The notes under the pieces were generated by a model that worked only from the letters and a program-made list of their open reading frames with translations, did no database searches and was not told the DNA's origin. Shown piece by piece: positions 37,079-46,126 of a stretch of 64,000 bases of DNA. The position numbers were made by a program, and so were the translations under genes. How positions within the stretch are numbered: position 1 is the first letter of the stretch; the number at the start of each line of letters is the position of its first letter. Source of the DNA: Paraburkholderia bannensis (GTDB taxonomy: Bacteria > Pseudomonadota > Gammaproteobacteria > Burkholderiales > Burkholderiaceae); NCBI RefSeq assembly GCF_014200455.1, contig NZ_JACHBW010000017.1, positions 1-64,000 on the forward strand, read 5' to 3'.

Positions 37079-38674
37079 TTAGTGCGCGCCGATGCCTTCG
37101 AGCACTTCGTCGTGTTCCTTGCGCTCTTCCAGATACGGCGTGCGGTAACCCGAATTCACGCCCCAGAAGTAGAAGCCCAGCGAGATGATCGCGACGACCA
37201 GCATGTCCCAGCCGTAGGGAATCAGGTCGTGACCGCCGAACTGCTTGCTGCCGATCAGCGAGAGCACCGCCATCGTCGGAAGGTAGGCGCACAGCCACCA
37301 TGCGGCCTTCAGATCCTGGCCCCAACCGCCGAAGCCTTGCTTGGCCTGGAAGTAGAAGTAGACCGGCAGCGCGACAACCATCAGCAGAATGATTTCGCCC
37401 GTCAGCGGCCACTTGGCCCAGTACAGGATCATAGATGCGCAGACGAAGGCGAACGGCGCGATGACCTTCATGAACGGCACCGACAGCGGACGTTCGACGT
37501 CGGTTGCAGCGCGCTTAAGGGCCATCAGGCTGATCGGGCCCGTGAGGTACGAGATCACGGTTGCCACCGAAATCACCGCTGCCAGCGAGCTCCAGCCGCG
37601 GAAGAAGAACATGAAGATGAACGAGATGGCGAGGTTGAACCACATCGCCTGACGCGGCACGCCGTAGAACGGGTGCACGTTGCCGAACATCGCCGGCATC
37701 GTGTTGTTGCGCTCCATCGCGTAGATCATGCGCGAGGTCGTTGCCATATAGGTCGTGCCGGTGCCGCTCGGGCTCACGAATGCGTCGACATACAGCAGGA
37801 TCGCCAGCCAGTTCAGGTTCAGTGCGATCGCGAGTTCCGCGAACGGCGACTTGAAGTTGAACGTATTCCAGCCCTTGGCCACGTCAGCCGGATCGACCGC
37901 GCCGATGTACGCCACCTGCAGCAGCACGTAGATCACCAGTGCGCAGACGATCGAGCCGATCACCGCGAACGGGATGCTCTTCGACGGATTGCGCGCTTCG
38001 CCCGCGAGGTTGATCGGGCTCTGGAAGCCGTTGAACGCGAACACGATGCCGCTGGTTGCAACTGCCGTGAACACCGCCGACCAGCCGTAAGGCGCGAAGG
38101 TGCTCGCTTCACCGAAGTTTTCGTGGTGGAAGCCCGTTGCCATCAGGCCGATGATCGTCAGACCCGGAATGATGAACTTGAAGATCGTGATGGCGCTATT
38201 GGCGCGCGCGAACAGCTTCACGCCCCAGTAATTCAGCATGAAATACACGATCACGAGCAGCGCCGACAGGAACAGCCCGGAATGTGTCAATGAGCCATCG
38301 ACGAACAAGGCGTGTGCCCATGGATAGGGCCAGGTGCTCATGTACTGGATGGAGGCTTCGGCTTCGATGGGAATGACCGAAACGATGGCGATCCAGTTCG
38401 CCCATGCGCTGATAAAACCCACCAGCGCGCCATGCGAGTAACGGGCGTAGCGGACCATGCCGCCCGATTCCGGGAACATCGCGCCCAGTTCGGCATAGGT
38501 GAGCGCGATGGCCAGAATGACCACTGCACCGATCACCCACGCGATAATCGCAGCGGGACCTGCGATCTTGGCGGCTTTCCATGCGCCGAACAGCCAGCCG
38601 GAGCCGATGATCGACCCGAGGCCGGTAAACATCAGCGCGAACGGGCCGATGTTCCGTTGAATAGAACTTTTCAC
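37079..38674 (-). CDS. APC-family amino-acid permease
   Basis: A 531-residue inner-membrane transporter with 12 or more hydrophobic segments. The first helix carries GLGSIIGSGWLFG, the unwound substrate-binding helix typical of the APC superfamily; AFNGFQSPINLAGEARNPSKSIPFAV is the conserved sixth-helix region. It resembles the aspartate:proton symporter (YveA/AspP) branch by overall layout, but the substrate is not proven. The C-terminus is cytosolic and charged (YLEERKEHDEVLEGIGAH). It is divergent from cspA across a 422-base gap. Confidence 0.85.
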   Translation of the reverse strand: MKSSIQRNIGPFALMFTGLGSIIGSGWLFGAWKAAKIAGPAAIIAWVIGAVVILAIALTYAELGAMFPESGGMVRYARYSHGALVGFISAWANWIAIVSVIPIEAEASIQYMSTWPYPWAHALFVDGSLTHSGLFLSALLVIVYFMLNYWGVKLFARANSAITIFKFIIPGLTIIGLMATGFHHENFGEASTFAPYGWSAVFTAVATSGIVFAFNGFQSPINLAGEARNPSKSIPFAVIGSIVCALVIYVLLQVAYIGAVDPADVAKGWNTFNFKSPFAELAIALNLNWLAILLYVDAFVSPSGTGTTYMATTSRMIYAMERNNTMPAMFGNVHPFYGVPRQAMWFNLAISFIFMFFFRGWSSLAAVISVATVISYLTGPISLMALKRAATDVERPLSVPFMKVIAPFAFVCASMILYWAKWPLTGEIILLMVVALPVYFYFQAKQGFGGWGQDLKAAWWLCAYLPTMAVLSLIGSKQFGGHDLIPYGWDMLVVAIISLGFYFWGVNSGYRTPYLEERKEHDEVLEGIGAH

Positions 38675-39096
38675 GTCTTCTCCTGTATCAAGAGCAGTTC
38701 AACACCGCATGCCCCGTCTGTTGTGCGGGCGGGGTTCCAGCGGTAGTCGCACCTGCGCGCGATAGCGATTGCGCCCGTAGGCGCAACTCATGCGCGGCGC
38801 GTAGTTTAACGGTTGCACCGTCAAAAGGCGGCAGAAATCTTCTGCCACTACAAAAAAAACAGCAACTTAGCAAGCTTTGTAAGACTTTGTTGCGACCCTG
38901 AAGTAAAAAACTATGGAGTTTCCCTGGGTCCTAGTTGACCTTCCAGACAATAAGCCGTATAAAGTTCGGGCAGGATTTCAAGCGGCGAGTGTGAATAGGT
39001 CTTTCGTAGTTCGCCCATCAACGGTACTCCGGTTGGTCCCATACCCCTTCCTTGATTTTCGGCACCTCTTTGTTCATTCATTTTTAGGAAAGTAAT
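38675..39096 (+). promoter_or_regulatory. cspA promoter and long 5' untranslated region
   Basis: This 422-base gap separates the permease and cspA. It contains a dyad GGCAGAA/TTCTGCC (38830-38846) followed by an A-run, and then about 200 bases of unusually AT-rich DNA leading to TTAGGAAAGTAAT just before the cspA ATG. Cold-shock genes are known to carry long structured leaders that change shape with temperature; an open frame through the leader (38913-39095) is not supported as a gene. Confidence 0.5.
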
Positions 39097-39300
39097 ATGG
39101 AAACCGGTACCGTCAAGTGGTTCAATGACGCTAAGGGCTTTGGCTTCATCACGCCGGACGGCGGCGGCGAAGATCTGTTCGCGCACTTCTCGGAAATCAA
39201 GATCGACGGCTTCAAGACGCTGCAAGAGAACCAAAAGGTTCAATTTGAAGTGCGCACGGGCCCGAAGGGCAAGCAAGCTGCCAACATCAAGCCGGTCTAA
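39097..39300 (+). CDS. cspA: Cold-shock protein (CspA family)
   Basis: A 67-residue single cold-shock domain protein that binds single-stranded RNA and DNA. RNP1 (KGFGFITPD) and RNP2 (DLFAHFSEI) are intact, and it begins METGTVKWFNDAKGFGF as in almost all bacterial members. An AGGAAAG ribosome binding site precedes the ATG. It acts as an RNA chaperone; whether it is cold-induced or constitutive cannot be seen. A clear terminator follows. Confidence 0.96.
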   Translation: METGTVKWFNDAKGFGFITPDGGGEDLFAHFSEIKIDGFKTLQENQKVQFEVRTGPKGKQAANIKPV

Positions 39301-39355
39301 GTTACCGTCTTTGACTGTCAGGATTTACCTCTGATCCTGGCTGGCAAGCTTACAG

Positions 39356-39392
39356 AAAAACCCCACTGTTCTATTTGAAAGTGGGGTTTTTT
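39356..39392 (+). terminator. Terminator of cspA
   Basis: Stem AAACCCCAC/GTGGGGTTT separated by a 14-base loop, with an A-run on the left and six T residues on the right. It may also act on the converging Hsp70-like gene. Confidence 0.9.
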
Positions 39393-39442
39393 GTCGCCTG
39401 CGTATTTTGCGCTGCCCCACTTACCCTGCTTTTGTCTGATAT

Positions 39443-40705
39443 TCAGCCGAACAGCCGCTGTGCATGAATGCCCAGTCCGGTCGCCACGCTGGCGAGGCGA
39501 TCGCCGAACACGGCCTGCGCTTGCGGAAACGCCTCAGCGAGCGCCTGCGTGAGGAACAGCAGCCCGGTTGAGCCACCCGTGAAATACAGCGCGTTCACCG
39601 CACCCGGGGCCACGCCCGCTGCCTGCACGGTGTCGCGCGCAGCCTGCACGATGCGGCGCGTTTCCTCGCGGCCGGCGTCCACCAGTTGCGCATCGTCGAA
39701 AGCCAGGCGCAGATCCGTTTCCACCTGTTCCAGATCGATCATCGTTTCGCCGCCTGCCGATACGCCGATCTTCGCCTCTTCCGCGCGCGCCGCCAGCGCG
39801 TGACCCAGCCGCCATTCGACCACACGCATCAGGCGGTCGTGCTGCGCCGTGTTCGTGTAGAGATGGCGCATGAGCTTGAGTTCGGCCGCGCGTTTGGGCG
39901 TGTAGATCGTGTTGATCAGATGCCAGGTGGCCAGATCGAAATAGACGCGGTTGGGAATTTCGCGGCCTTCCGGATCGAGCGCCTGATAGCCCAGTTCGCG
40001 CAGGATCGTTGCCAGCTCCACCCGGCGGTCGAAGTCCGTGCCGGCCACGTGCACGCCGTGGTGTGCGAGCACGTCGTCCTTGCGCTCCAGACGCGCCATG
40101 CGCTGCGGCCCGACACGCACAAGCGAAAAGTCCGACGTACCGCCGCCGATGTCGGCCACCAGCACGAGGCCTTCTTCCGTCAGACGCGACTCGTAGTCGA
40201 AAGCCGCCGCGATCGGCTCGTACTGGAAGTGAATCTCCTTGAAGCCCACCGAGCGCGCCGCCGCTTCGAGCTGATCTTGCGCGAGCTGGTCGGCGCGCGG
40301 ATCTTCGTCGACGAAGAACACCGGGCGGCCCAGCACGGCACGCTCGATAGACGCGCCCGAGCAACGCTCGGCGCTGCGCTTCAGGTGTTCAAGGAAAATC
40401 GCGATGATTTCCGTATAACGCATCGCGCTACCGTCGCCGAGATCCGTGGTGCTTTCCGCCAGCGGCGAACCGAGGATGCTCTTCATCGAGCGCATCAAAC
40501 GCCCATCGAAGCCGTCGATATAAGCGGCGAGCGCCGCGCGGCCGAACTCGCGCGTGTGTTCATCGGTATTGAAGAACACCGAAGTGGGCAGCGTGGTGTG
40601 GGCGCCTTCCACCGGCGCGAGGCGCATGGCATCGCCGGCTGCGGCGCCTGCCAGCGCCACGGCCGAATTGGAAGTACCGAAGTCGATCGCGCAAAACGGG
40701 GTCAT
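39443..40705 (-). CDS. Hsp70-family protein, YegD-like
   Basis: A 420-residue protein with an actin/Hsp70 ATPase fold but no substrate-binding domain. Phosphate 1 motif CAIDFGTSNSAVALA lies at the N-terminus, phosphate 2 in VLVADIGGGTSDFSLV, and the adenosine motif in NALYFTGGSTGLLFLTQAL. This layout corresponds to E. coli YegD, an Hsp70-like protein of unknown function. ATG 40705 (MTPFCAIDFGTSNS) is chosen over the longer frame from 40849 because it begins directly at the ATPase fold. Confidence 0.9.
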   Translation of the reverse strand: MTPFCAIDFGTSNSAVALAGAAAGDAMRLAPVEGAHTTLPTSVFFNTDEHTREFGRAALAAYIDGFDGRLMRSMKSILGSPLAESTTDLGDGSAMRYTEIIAIFLEHLKRSAERCSGASIERAVLGRPVFFVDEDPRADQLAQDQLEAAARSVGFKEIHFQYEPIAAAFDYESRLTEEGLVLVADIGGGTSDFSLVRVGPQRMARLERKDDVLAHHGVHVAGTDFDRRVELATILRELGYQALDPEGREIPNRVYFDLATWHLINTIYTPKRAAELKLMRHLYTNTAQHDRLMRVVEWRLGHALAARAEEAKIGVSAGGETMIDLEQVETDLRLAFDDAQLVDAGREETRRIVQAARDTVQAAGVAPGAVNALYFTGGSTGLLFLTQALAEAFPQAQAVFGDRLASVATGLGIHAQRLFG

Positions 40706-40883
40706 GGCAATGACGCACGGCACGAGGCGCGCGCGATGAGGAAAGGCTGGGAGGACGGGCTTTGTATCACGAAAGCGCGGCGCTGGGCAACCGCAAGCCC
40801 TTGATTCGCCCCTGGAAAGTGAAACGCGCGACCGGAGCCGCGCGCGCATGTTTTAGAGACTTGATGCTGTGCTGGAGAACCGC

Positions 40884-41486
40884 TTAGCCCTTGAACGGCT
40901 GCTTCCAGGCGTTCGCGAAGGCGATGTCGCCCACGGCCGAGCGCGTACGCTCCGCCTTTTCCCGGTCGCGCAGCACCGGTTCGAGCTTTTCCGTTTCGCC
41001 GTAATGGCCGATCGAAATGATCGCGAGCGGTTCCACGTCGTTCGGCAAGGCGAACTCCTTGCGGAATGCGTTCACGTCGAAGCCGCTCATCTGGTGCGCG
41101 GCCAGACCCAGCGCATGCGCCTGCAGCACCAGCGACATGGCCGCCGCGCCCGCGTCGTACTGCGCCGTGCGGTTGACTTCGCCCTTTGCGTTGAGCGTCT
41201 GCGCCGTCACCGCGATCAGGATCGGCGCAGGCGCGTTCCACTGCTGGTTAAACGGCACGAGCGTCCCGAAGGCGCGTTTGAACGCGGCTTCGTCGGCGCT
41301 GCGGTCGAACACGATAAAGCGCCACGGCTGCAGGTTGTATCCCGACGGCGCCCAGCGCGCGGCCTCGATCACCGCATGCAGGTCTTCGTGCGACACCGGC
41401 TCGTTCGAGTAGGCGCGCGGGCTCCAGCGGCCAGCGATCAGTTCGTGGATGGGCACGGCTGTCGGTGCGGGTTTGTGCTTCGTCAT
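40884..41486 (-). CDS. Nitroreductase-family FMN oxidoreductase
   Basis: A 200-residue protein of the nitroreductase fold. RWSPRAYSNEPVSHEDLHAVIEAARWAPSGYNLQPWRFIV is the FMN-binding N-terminal region, and AAAMSLVLQAHALGLAAHQMSGFD is the central helix region. Such proteins reduce nitro compounds, quinones or enones with NAD(P)H; the substrate is unknown. ATG 41486 is preceded by GGACAGACAAGGC, and the family usually begins close to the RRS/RWS motif. It follows the MFS transporter gene on the same strand by 123 bases. Confidence 0.85.
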   Translation of the reverse strand: MTKHKPAPTAVPIHELIAGRWSPRAYSNEPVSHEDLHAVIEAARWAPSGYNLQPWRFIVFDRSADEAAFKRAFGTLVPFNQQWNAPAPILIAVTAQTLNAKGEVNRTAQYDAGAAAMSLVLQAHALGLAAHQMSGFDVNAFRKEFALPNDVEPLAIISIGHYGETEKLEPVLRDREKAERTRSAVGDIAFANAWKQPFKG

Positions 41487-41609
41487 GCCTTGTCTGTCCT
41501 TGAGGATAGCGGGCGCTCGCCCGGGGCCATCAGCATACCCGCGCTGCACAAAACGCGCTCAGACATCGAATCGCATGCTGCAGCCGCCCTGCTCCGCGCG
41601 CCGCATCCA

Positions 41610-42893
41610 TCAGGCCGCCTGCACGCCGACCTCACGCGAGCGGCGATTGATGCGCAGCACCAGGAACGAAGCTACCAGACACAGACCGCCCGAGATCATC
41701 GATGCCACCGTGTAGGTGCCCAGACTCGAACGCAGCAGCCCCGCGCCGAACGCCGCGAACGCCGCGCCGAGCTGATGACCCGCCACCACCCAGCCGAAGA
41801 TGATCGGTGCGCGCTCCTTGCCGAATACGTCGGTAGCCAGACGCACCGTCGGCGGCACGGTCGCGATCCAGTCGAGCCCGTAGAACACCGCGAAAATCGG
41901 CAAGCCGAAGAAGTCGATGCCGAAGGCGTGCGGCAAATAGATCAGCGAGAGCCCGCGCAGCCCGTAATACCAGAACAGCAGCACGCGGCTGTTGAAGCGA
42001 TCGGAGAGCCAGCCCGATAGTGTCGTGCCGAACAGGTCGAAGACGCCCATGGTCGCCAGCAGCGACGCGCCCTGCACTTCCGTCATGCCGTAGTCGCCGC
42101 ACATGGCGATCAGGTGCGTGCCCACATAGCCGTTGGTGCTCGCGCCGCAGATGAAAAAGCTGAAGAACAATAGCCAGAAGTCGCGCGTGCGGCTGGCCTG
42201 CGCGAGCGCGCCAAAAGCCAGCGTGAGCGGATTCTGCTGCGGCGCGGGCGGCACGATGGGCGCGTCGTGCGCCTCGCCGAACGGGCGCAGCGCGACGTTG
42301 GCAGGGCGCTCCGGCAACAGCAAGGCGACCAGCGGCAGCACCACCGCAGCGGCAATCGCCACCACCAGCACGACCAGTTGCCAGCCGTGCTTTTCAGCGA
42401 TAGCCGCGAGGAACGGCAGGAACACGAGCTGGCCGGTGGCCGAGCTTGCGGTGAGAATGCCCATCGCGAGGCCGCGATGCGTGGTGAACCAGCGCGTAAC
42501 AATGGTGGCCGAAAGCGACAACGCCGCGACGCCCGTGGCACCGCCCACCATCACGCCCCAGATCAGGATCATCTGCCACGGATGCGTCATCAGCGCGGAG
42601 AGCGCCACGCCCGCCGCCATCGTGCCAAGCGCCGTGAGCAGCGTAGGCCGCACGCCGAAACGCTGCATCGCGGCCGCCGCGAACGGTCCCATCAACCCGT
42701 AGAGCGCAATGTTGACCGAGATCGCCAGCGAGATCGTCGCGCGGCTCCAGCCGAACTGATGTTCGAGCGGCACCATCATCACGCTCGGCGTCGCGCGCGT
42801 GCCCGCCGCCGCCAGCAACACCAGAAACACCACCGCCACGACGAGCCATCCATAGTGGAAACGCCCGCCAACCCACCTCGCTGCCCAGTTCAT
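41610..42893 (-). CDS. MFS transporter, probable target of the adjacent TetR regulator
   Basis: A 427-residue protein with 12 predicted membrane helices, in two halves joined by a central loop (about residues 195-215). The segment GMVSDRF-like GWLSDRFNSRVLLFWYYGLRG between helices 8 and 9 and ERPANVALRPFGE in the loop fit the major facilitator superfamily (oxalate/formate or monocarboxylate-like OFA type). Direction and substrate are unknown. It is divergent from a TetR gene with two operator-like sites between them, suggesting ligand-induced expression. Confidence 0.82.
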   Translation of the reverse strand: MNWAARWVGGRFHYGWLVVAVVFLVLLAAAGTRATPSVMMVPLEHQFGWSRATISLAISVNIALYGLMGPFAAAAMQRFGVRPTLLTALGTMAAGVALSALMTHPWQMILIWGVMVGGATGVAALSLSATIVTRWFTTHRGLAMGILTASSATGQLVFLPFLAAIAEKHGWQLVVLVVAIAAAVVLPLVALLLPERPANVALRPFGEAHDAPIVPPAPQQNPLTLAFGALAQASRTRDFWLLFFSFFICGASTNGYVGTHLIAMCGDYGMTEVQGASLLATMGVFDLFGTTLSGWLSDRFNSRVLLFWYYGLRGLSLIYLPHAFGIDFFGLPIFAVFYGLDWIATVPPTVRLATDVFGKERAPIIFGWVVAGHQLGAAFAAFGAGLLRSSLGTYTVASMISGGLCLVASFLVLRINRRSREVGVQAA

Positions 42894-43000
42894 CCACGCT
42901 CCTTGCTGATGTTGTACCGGGCGCTCGATCCGCTGCTTCTGCCCGCCGGTCTGCTTGTCTCTGCTTGTCTTTTCCCTGCGTCTGCGCCAACCGCGGATTG

Positions 43001-43048
43001 TTACCGATCGGTCACAAGTGTGTTGCGATAGTAGTGACCGCTCGGTAA
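43001..43048. promoter_or_regulatory. Paired TetR operators between the MFS and TetR genes
   Basis: TTACCGATCGGTCAC (43001-43015) and GTGACCGCTCGGTAA (43034-43048) are inverted copies that differ at one position, and each is itself close to a palindrome around ACCGNNCGGT. The pair lies in the short divergent gap, so a TetR dimer pair here could repress both genes. Confidence 0.75.
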
Positions 43049-43075
43049 CATGTCAAGCGTAACCCCGATGACGAG

Positions 43076-43735
43076 ATGCCCGCCATGTCCAAGCGCCCCG
43101 AAACTTCCGCCTGCGCCGCCCCGCGCACCCAGACGGCCGGCCCGCGCGCGCAGGAGCAGCTGCTGCGCGCCGCCGACGAGCTGTTCTATCAGGAGGGCGT
43201 GCGCGCGGTGGGCGTGGATGCCGTAGTCGAGCGCGCGGGGGTGAACAAGATGAGCCTGTACCGGCAATTCTCGTCCAAGGACGATCTGGTGGTGGCGTAT
43301 TTGAAGCGTTGCGACGTGCGCTTCTTCGAGCGTTTCGAGGCGAGCGTCGTCAAGCACCCGGGCGATGCCGCGCGGCAACTGCTGCAATGTTTCGAGGATC
43401 TGGCGCGGCGGGCGTCCGCGCCGGACTATCGCGGCTGCCCGTTCGTGAACGTCGCAGCCGAGTTTTCCGACGCAACCCATCCCGCGCGCCAAAGCGTGAG
43501 CGAGAACAAGACGCGGCTGATGGCACGGCTGACCGAACTCGCGCACCTGGCCAACGCGCGCGACCCCGCGGCGCTTGCGGATGAACTGGCCTTGCTGATC
43601 GAAGGCGTATACGCCGCCAGCCAGACTTATGGCCCGGGCTGCGGGCCGATTCTCGCCGCACCGCGCATGGCGAGGCTTTTGATCGAGACGGCATGCGGCA
43701 AGCGGGTCGATATCGACGCGCCAGGCCGCGAGTAA
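43076..43735 (+). CDS. TetR-family transcriptional regulator
   Basis: A 219-residue repressor-type protein. The N-terminal helix-turn-helix is RAADELFYQEGVRAVGVDAVVERAGVNKMSLYRQFSSKDDLV (about residues 30-71), the rest is a ligand-binding helical domain with GCPFVNVAAEFSDATHPAR, typical of the TetR group with LmrA/QacR-like C domains. It is divergent from the MFS transporter and probably represses it and itself. Either ATG 43076 or ATG 43085 could be the true start. Confidence 0.88.
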   Translation: MPAMSKRPETSACAAPRTQTAGPRAQEQLLRAADELFYQEGVRAVGVDAVVERAGVNKMSLYRQFSSKDDLVVAYLKRCDVRFFERFEASVVKHPGDAARQLLQCFEDLARRASAPDYRGCPFVNVAAEFSDATHPARQSVSENKTRLMARLTELAHLANARDPAALADELALLIEGVYAASQTYGPGCGPILAAPRMARLLIETACGKRVDIDAPGRE

Positions 43736-43745
43736 AATCGCGGCC

Positions 43746-44333
43746 ATGAACGACACCGCTTCCTCTGCTTCTGGCGCTACGCCAGACCACGCCGACATCA
43801 TCGACGCCACGCGCCACTGGCTCACGCGCGCCGTGATCGGCCTGAATCTTTGCCCATTCGCAAAGAGCGTTCACGTGAAGGGACAGATCCGCTATGCAAT
43901 CAGCGAAGCGACCGATCTGGAAGGCGTCCTGAGCGATCTCGAAACCGAACTGCGCACGCTCGCGCAGACCGACCCCGCCGAAGTCGACACCACGCTGCTG
44001 ATCCTGCCGCACGCGCTCGCCGACTTTCTCGACTACAACGACGCGCTGCATTTCGCGGATCTGCTGCTCGGCCAGTTGCGCCTGGACGGCACGCTGCAGA
44101 TCGCGAGCTTTCACCCGCACTATCAGTTCGAAGACACCGCGCCCAACGATATCGAGAACTACACGAATCGCGCGCCCTACCCGATCCTGCATCTGCTGCG
44201 CGAAGACAGCATCGAGCGCGCCGTGGACGCCTTCCCGGACGCCGCCGACATCTACGAACGCAATATGGAAACGCTGCGACGCCTGGGCCTGGACGGCTGG
44301 CGCGAATGGATGGCCAGGCGCGGCGAAGATTAA
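43746..44333 (+). CDS. DUF1415 protein
   Basis: A 195-residue protein of the DUF1415 family, unknown function. The conserved WLTRAVIGLNLCPFAKSVHVKGQIRY near the N-terminus, TTLLILPHALADFLDYNDAL, IASFHPHYQFEDTAPNDIENYTNRAPYPILHLLREDSIERAV and RNMETLRRLGLDGW motifs identify it. It lies 10 bases after the TetR gene and could be co-transcribed with it. No membrane segment or signal peptide is seen, so a cytoplasmic protein is likely. Confidence 0.85.
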   Translation: MNDTASSASGATPDHADIIDATRHWLTRAVIGLNLCPFAKSVHVKGQIRYAISEATDLEGVLSDLETELRTLAQTDPAEVDTTLLILPHALADFLDYNDALHFADLLLGQLRLDGTLQIASFHPHYQFEDTAPNDIENYTNRAPYPILHLLREDSIERAVDAFPDAADIYERNMETLRRLGLDGWREWMARRGED

Positions 44334-44378
44334 GCGCGCACTTCGCGCCACTTCGCGCCGGGTCAGAGCCAGGGCGCT

Positions 44379-45239
44379 TTAACTCTCGCTGGCCTCGGCG
44401 GCCGCCTCGCCTGCATCGGCGAAGAAGCGCTCGCGCAGTTCGGCAAGCCCGAAGGTATCGAGAATTTCGTTGAGCCGTTCGGTCGGACGGCGGCGCGGCA
44501 AAGCCTTGTACTGGGCGATGATCAGCTCGTTTTTCATCGAGTGCTCCCAGCCCACCAGCTCGGTCACGCTCACCTGGTAGCCGTGCGCCTCCAGTTGCAG
44601 GCAGCGCAGCACATTGGTGATCTGGCTGCCGAATTCGCGCGTATGCAGCGGATGGCGCCAGATTTCCGTGAGCGCCTGCCCCAGCGACTTGCCCTTGTTG
44701 CGCCGCAACACCCCCGCCACTTCCGCCTGACAGCACGGCACCACCACGATGTAGCGCGCCTGCTTTTTGAGCGCGAAGTGCAGCGCATCGTCGGTGGCCG
44801 TATCGCATGCGTGCAAGGCCGTGACGATATCGACCGTCGGCGGCAGTTCTGTCGAGGTGGTCGAATCGGCCACCGACAGATTCAGGAACGACATCCCGCC
44901 AAAACCCAACCGCTGTGCGAGTTCGCGAGAGCGCACAACCAGCTCGTCGCGCGTCTCAATGCCGAAGATATGCGACTTGTCGCGCAGTTCCTTGAAAAAG
45001 AGATCGTAGAGAATAAAACCAAGGTAGGACTTGCCCGCACCATGATCGACGAGCGTCACGTCGCGGCCATCCTCCTTGAGATCTTTGAGCAGCGGCTCGA
45101 TGAACTGGAACAGGTGATAGACCTGTTTCAGCTTGCGTCGGCTATCCTGGTTCATCTTCCCGTCACGGGTGAGGATATGGAGCTCCTTCAGAAGCTCGAT
45201 CGACTGGTTCGGACGGATTTCGTAAGTCTTGCTGGACAT
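44379..45239 (-). CDS. Class I methyltransferase, Methyltransf_32-like
   Basis: A 286-residue protein with a Rossmann methyltransferase domain. Motif I is TLVDHGAGKSYLGFILYDL; the acidic end of strand 2 is in IFGIETRDELV; later ALHACDTATDDAL and YIVVVPCCQAEVAGVLRR resemble the Methyltransf_32 group (GSTCD, RlmX-like), thought to act on tRNA or rRNA. The N-terminal 50 residues (LLKELHILTRDGKMNQDSRRKLKQVYHL) are helical and basic. The substrate is unknown. The gap upstream should hold its promoter. Confidence 0.75.
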   Translation of the reverse strand: MSSKTYEIRPNQSIELLKELHILTRDGKMNQDSRRKLKQVYHLFQFIEPLLKDLKEDGRDVTLVDHGAGKSYLGFILYDLFFKELRDKSHIFGIETRDELVVRSRELAQRLGFGGMSFLNLSVADSTTSTELPPTVDIVTALHACDTATDDALHFALKKQARYIVVVPCCQAEVAGVLRRNKGKSLGQALTEIWRHPLHTREFGSQITNVLRCLQLEAHGYQVSVTELVGWEHSMKNELIIAQYKALPRRRPTERLNEILDTFGLAELRERFFADAGEAAAEASES

Positions 45240-45622
45240 CGGGGCGGCTTTAAAAAAGAGGCATCTCTTGTGGCGCTACGTGCGGTAGGCGACGGAACGA
45301 CGCGAATATATCTGTCATTTTACGAAAAAAGCAGGAAGAGGCCGCCAGCCCGAGCGGCTCATTCATACGGTTGGAGCATCCGGCACGCTGACCCACGTCC
45401 GGATGGCAGGGAGGGGTTGATTAAAAAAGACACTGCACGGCGCGATTTGCGTCATGCCGATGTCCAGAAAGGACCGTTTTTGGGGCGCGACACGCCGGCA
45501 AAGCACCGGCAATGCGCGCATGGGAGATCGCTGACGGATTTGCCGACAGCGATAAATCAGGTACGACGCAGAAACCGTTGCGCGAGACGCACGGCGCTGC
45601 GCGACCGTGCATGGGGCATGCA
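45240..45622. other. Gap of about 380 bases between a methyltransferase gene and a small hypothetical gene
   Basis: No coding sequence is convincing. The stretch must hold the promoters of the divergent neighbours. It has an AT-rich block (about 45303-45330) and a small GC dyad (GCGCGACACGCCGGC, about 45481-45500). Nothing specific is recognised. Confidence 0.3.
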
Positions 45623-45943
45623 ATGAATACGAAACCCGACGGTAACGCTGAGCAAAAATTCCAGGAAATGCTGGCCCGACTCGTAGAGGTGCCCGAGTGG
45701 ACCGAAAAACAGCAACTGGAGCTGGAGATGGCACGCGACATCTCGGTCGAGATGCTGCGGCTGGCCGAAGATATGCGCGATGGCGCTTCAGATCTGGAGG
45801 CCTGCCTGATCCTGCTGAAATACGCCAAGGTGCTTGATTTCGTGATGTCCGCTCTGGCCGCGCGCCGGGACATCAAGCCGCAAACGCTGCGGGTAATCTT
45901 CAAGCTCGCAGGGCTGCGCGTCGACGAGGCCTATCCCGGCTAG
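45623..45943 (+). CDS. Small hypothetical helical protein
   Basis: A 106-residue acidic protein (beginning MNTKPDGNAEQKF) with helical, heptad-like segments such as FQEMLARLVEVPEWTEKQQLELEMARDISVEMLRLAEDMRDG and DLEACLILLKYAKVLDFVMSAL. No domain family is recognised. The start ATG 45623 is chosen; a further in-frame ATG four codons earlier is possible. It is followed by a short tandem repeat and a terminator. Confidence 0.5.
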   Translation: MNTKPDGNAEQKFQEMLARLVEVPEWTEKQQLELEMARDISVEMLRLAEDMRDGASDLEACLILLKYAKVLDFVMSALAARRDIKPQTLRVIFKLAGLRVDEAYPG

Positions 45944-45947
45944 AAAC

Positions 45948-45987
45948 GGCTGAAGCCGGCCGAAGTCGGCCGAAGTCGGCTGAAGTC
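45948..45987. repeat. Four tandem copies of a 10-base unit
   Basis: GGCTGAAGCC, GGCCGAAGTC, GGCCGAAGTC and GGCTGAAGTC follow each other without a gap in the space after the small gene. Length variation by replication slippage is possible; no function is evident. Confidence 0.85.
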
Positions 45988-46044
45988 GTCTATTGCGCGC
46001 AGCCGATCCGAGGCCGGCCCGCGCGCTGATCGACATTCCTGTCT

Positions 46045-46075
46045 ACGCCGCCGTTTAGAACCGGCGGCGTTTCGC
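46045..46075 (+). terminator. Terminator after the small hypothetical gene
   Basis: A nine-base stem (ACGCCGCCG/CGGCGGCGT, eight-base loop) followed by TTCGCTTTT. It lies between convergent genes; the T-run is on the plus strand only. Confidence 0.7.
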
Positions 46076-46126
46076 TTTTCTGCAACGGGATTGACGACAC
46101 TTCAATTCCCTGAACTGTGCCCCCAA

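Noticed and set aside
38913..39095. A 60-residue gene just upstream of cspA
   Set aside because: It coincides with the long leader expected of cold-shock genes, has no ribosome binding site and ends directly at the cspA ribosome binding site.
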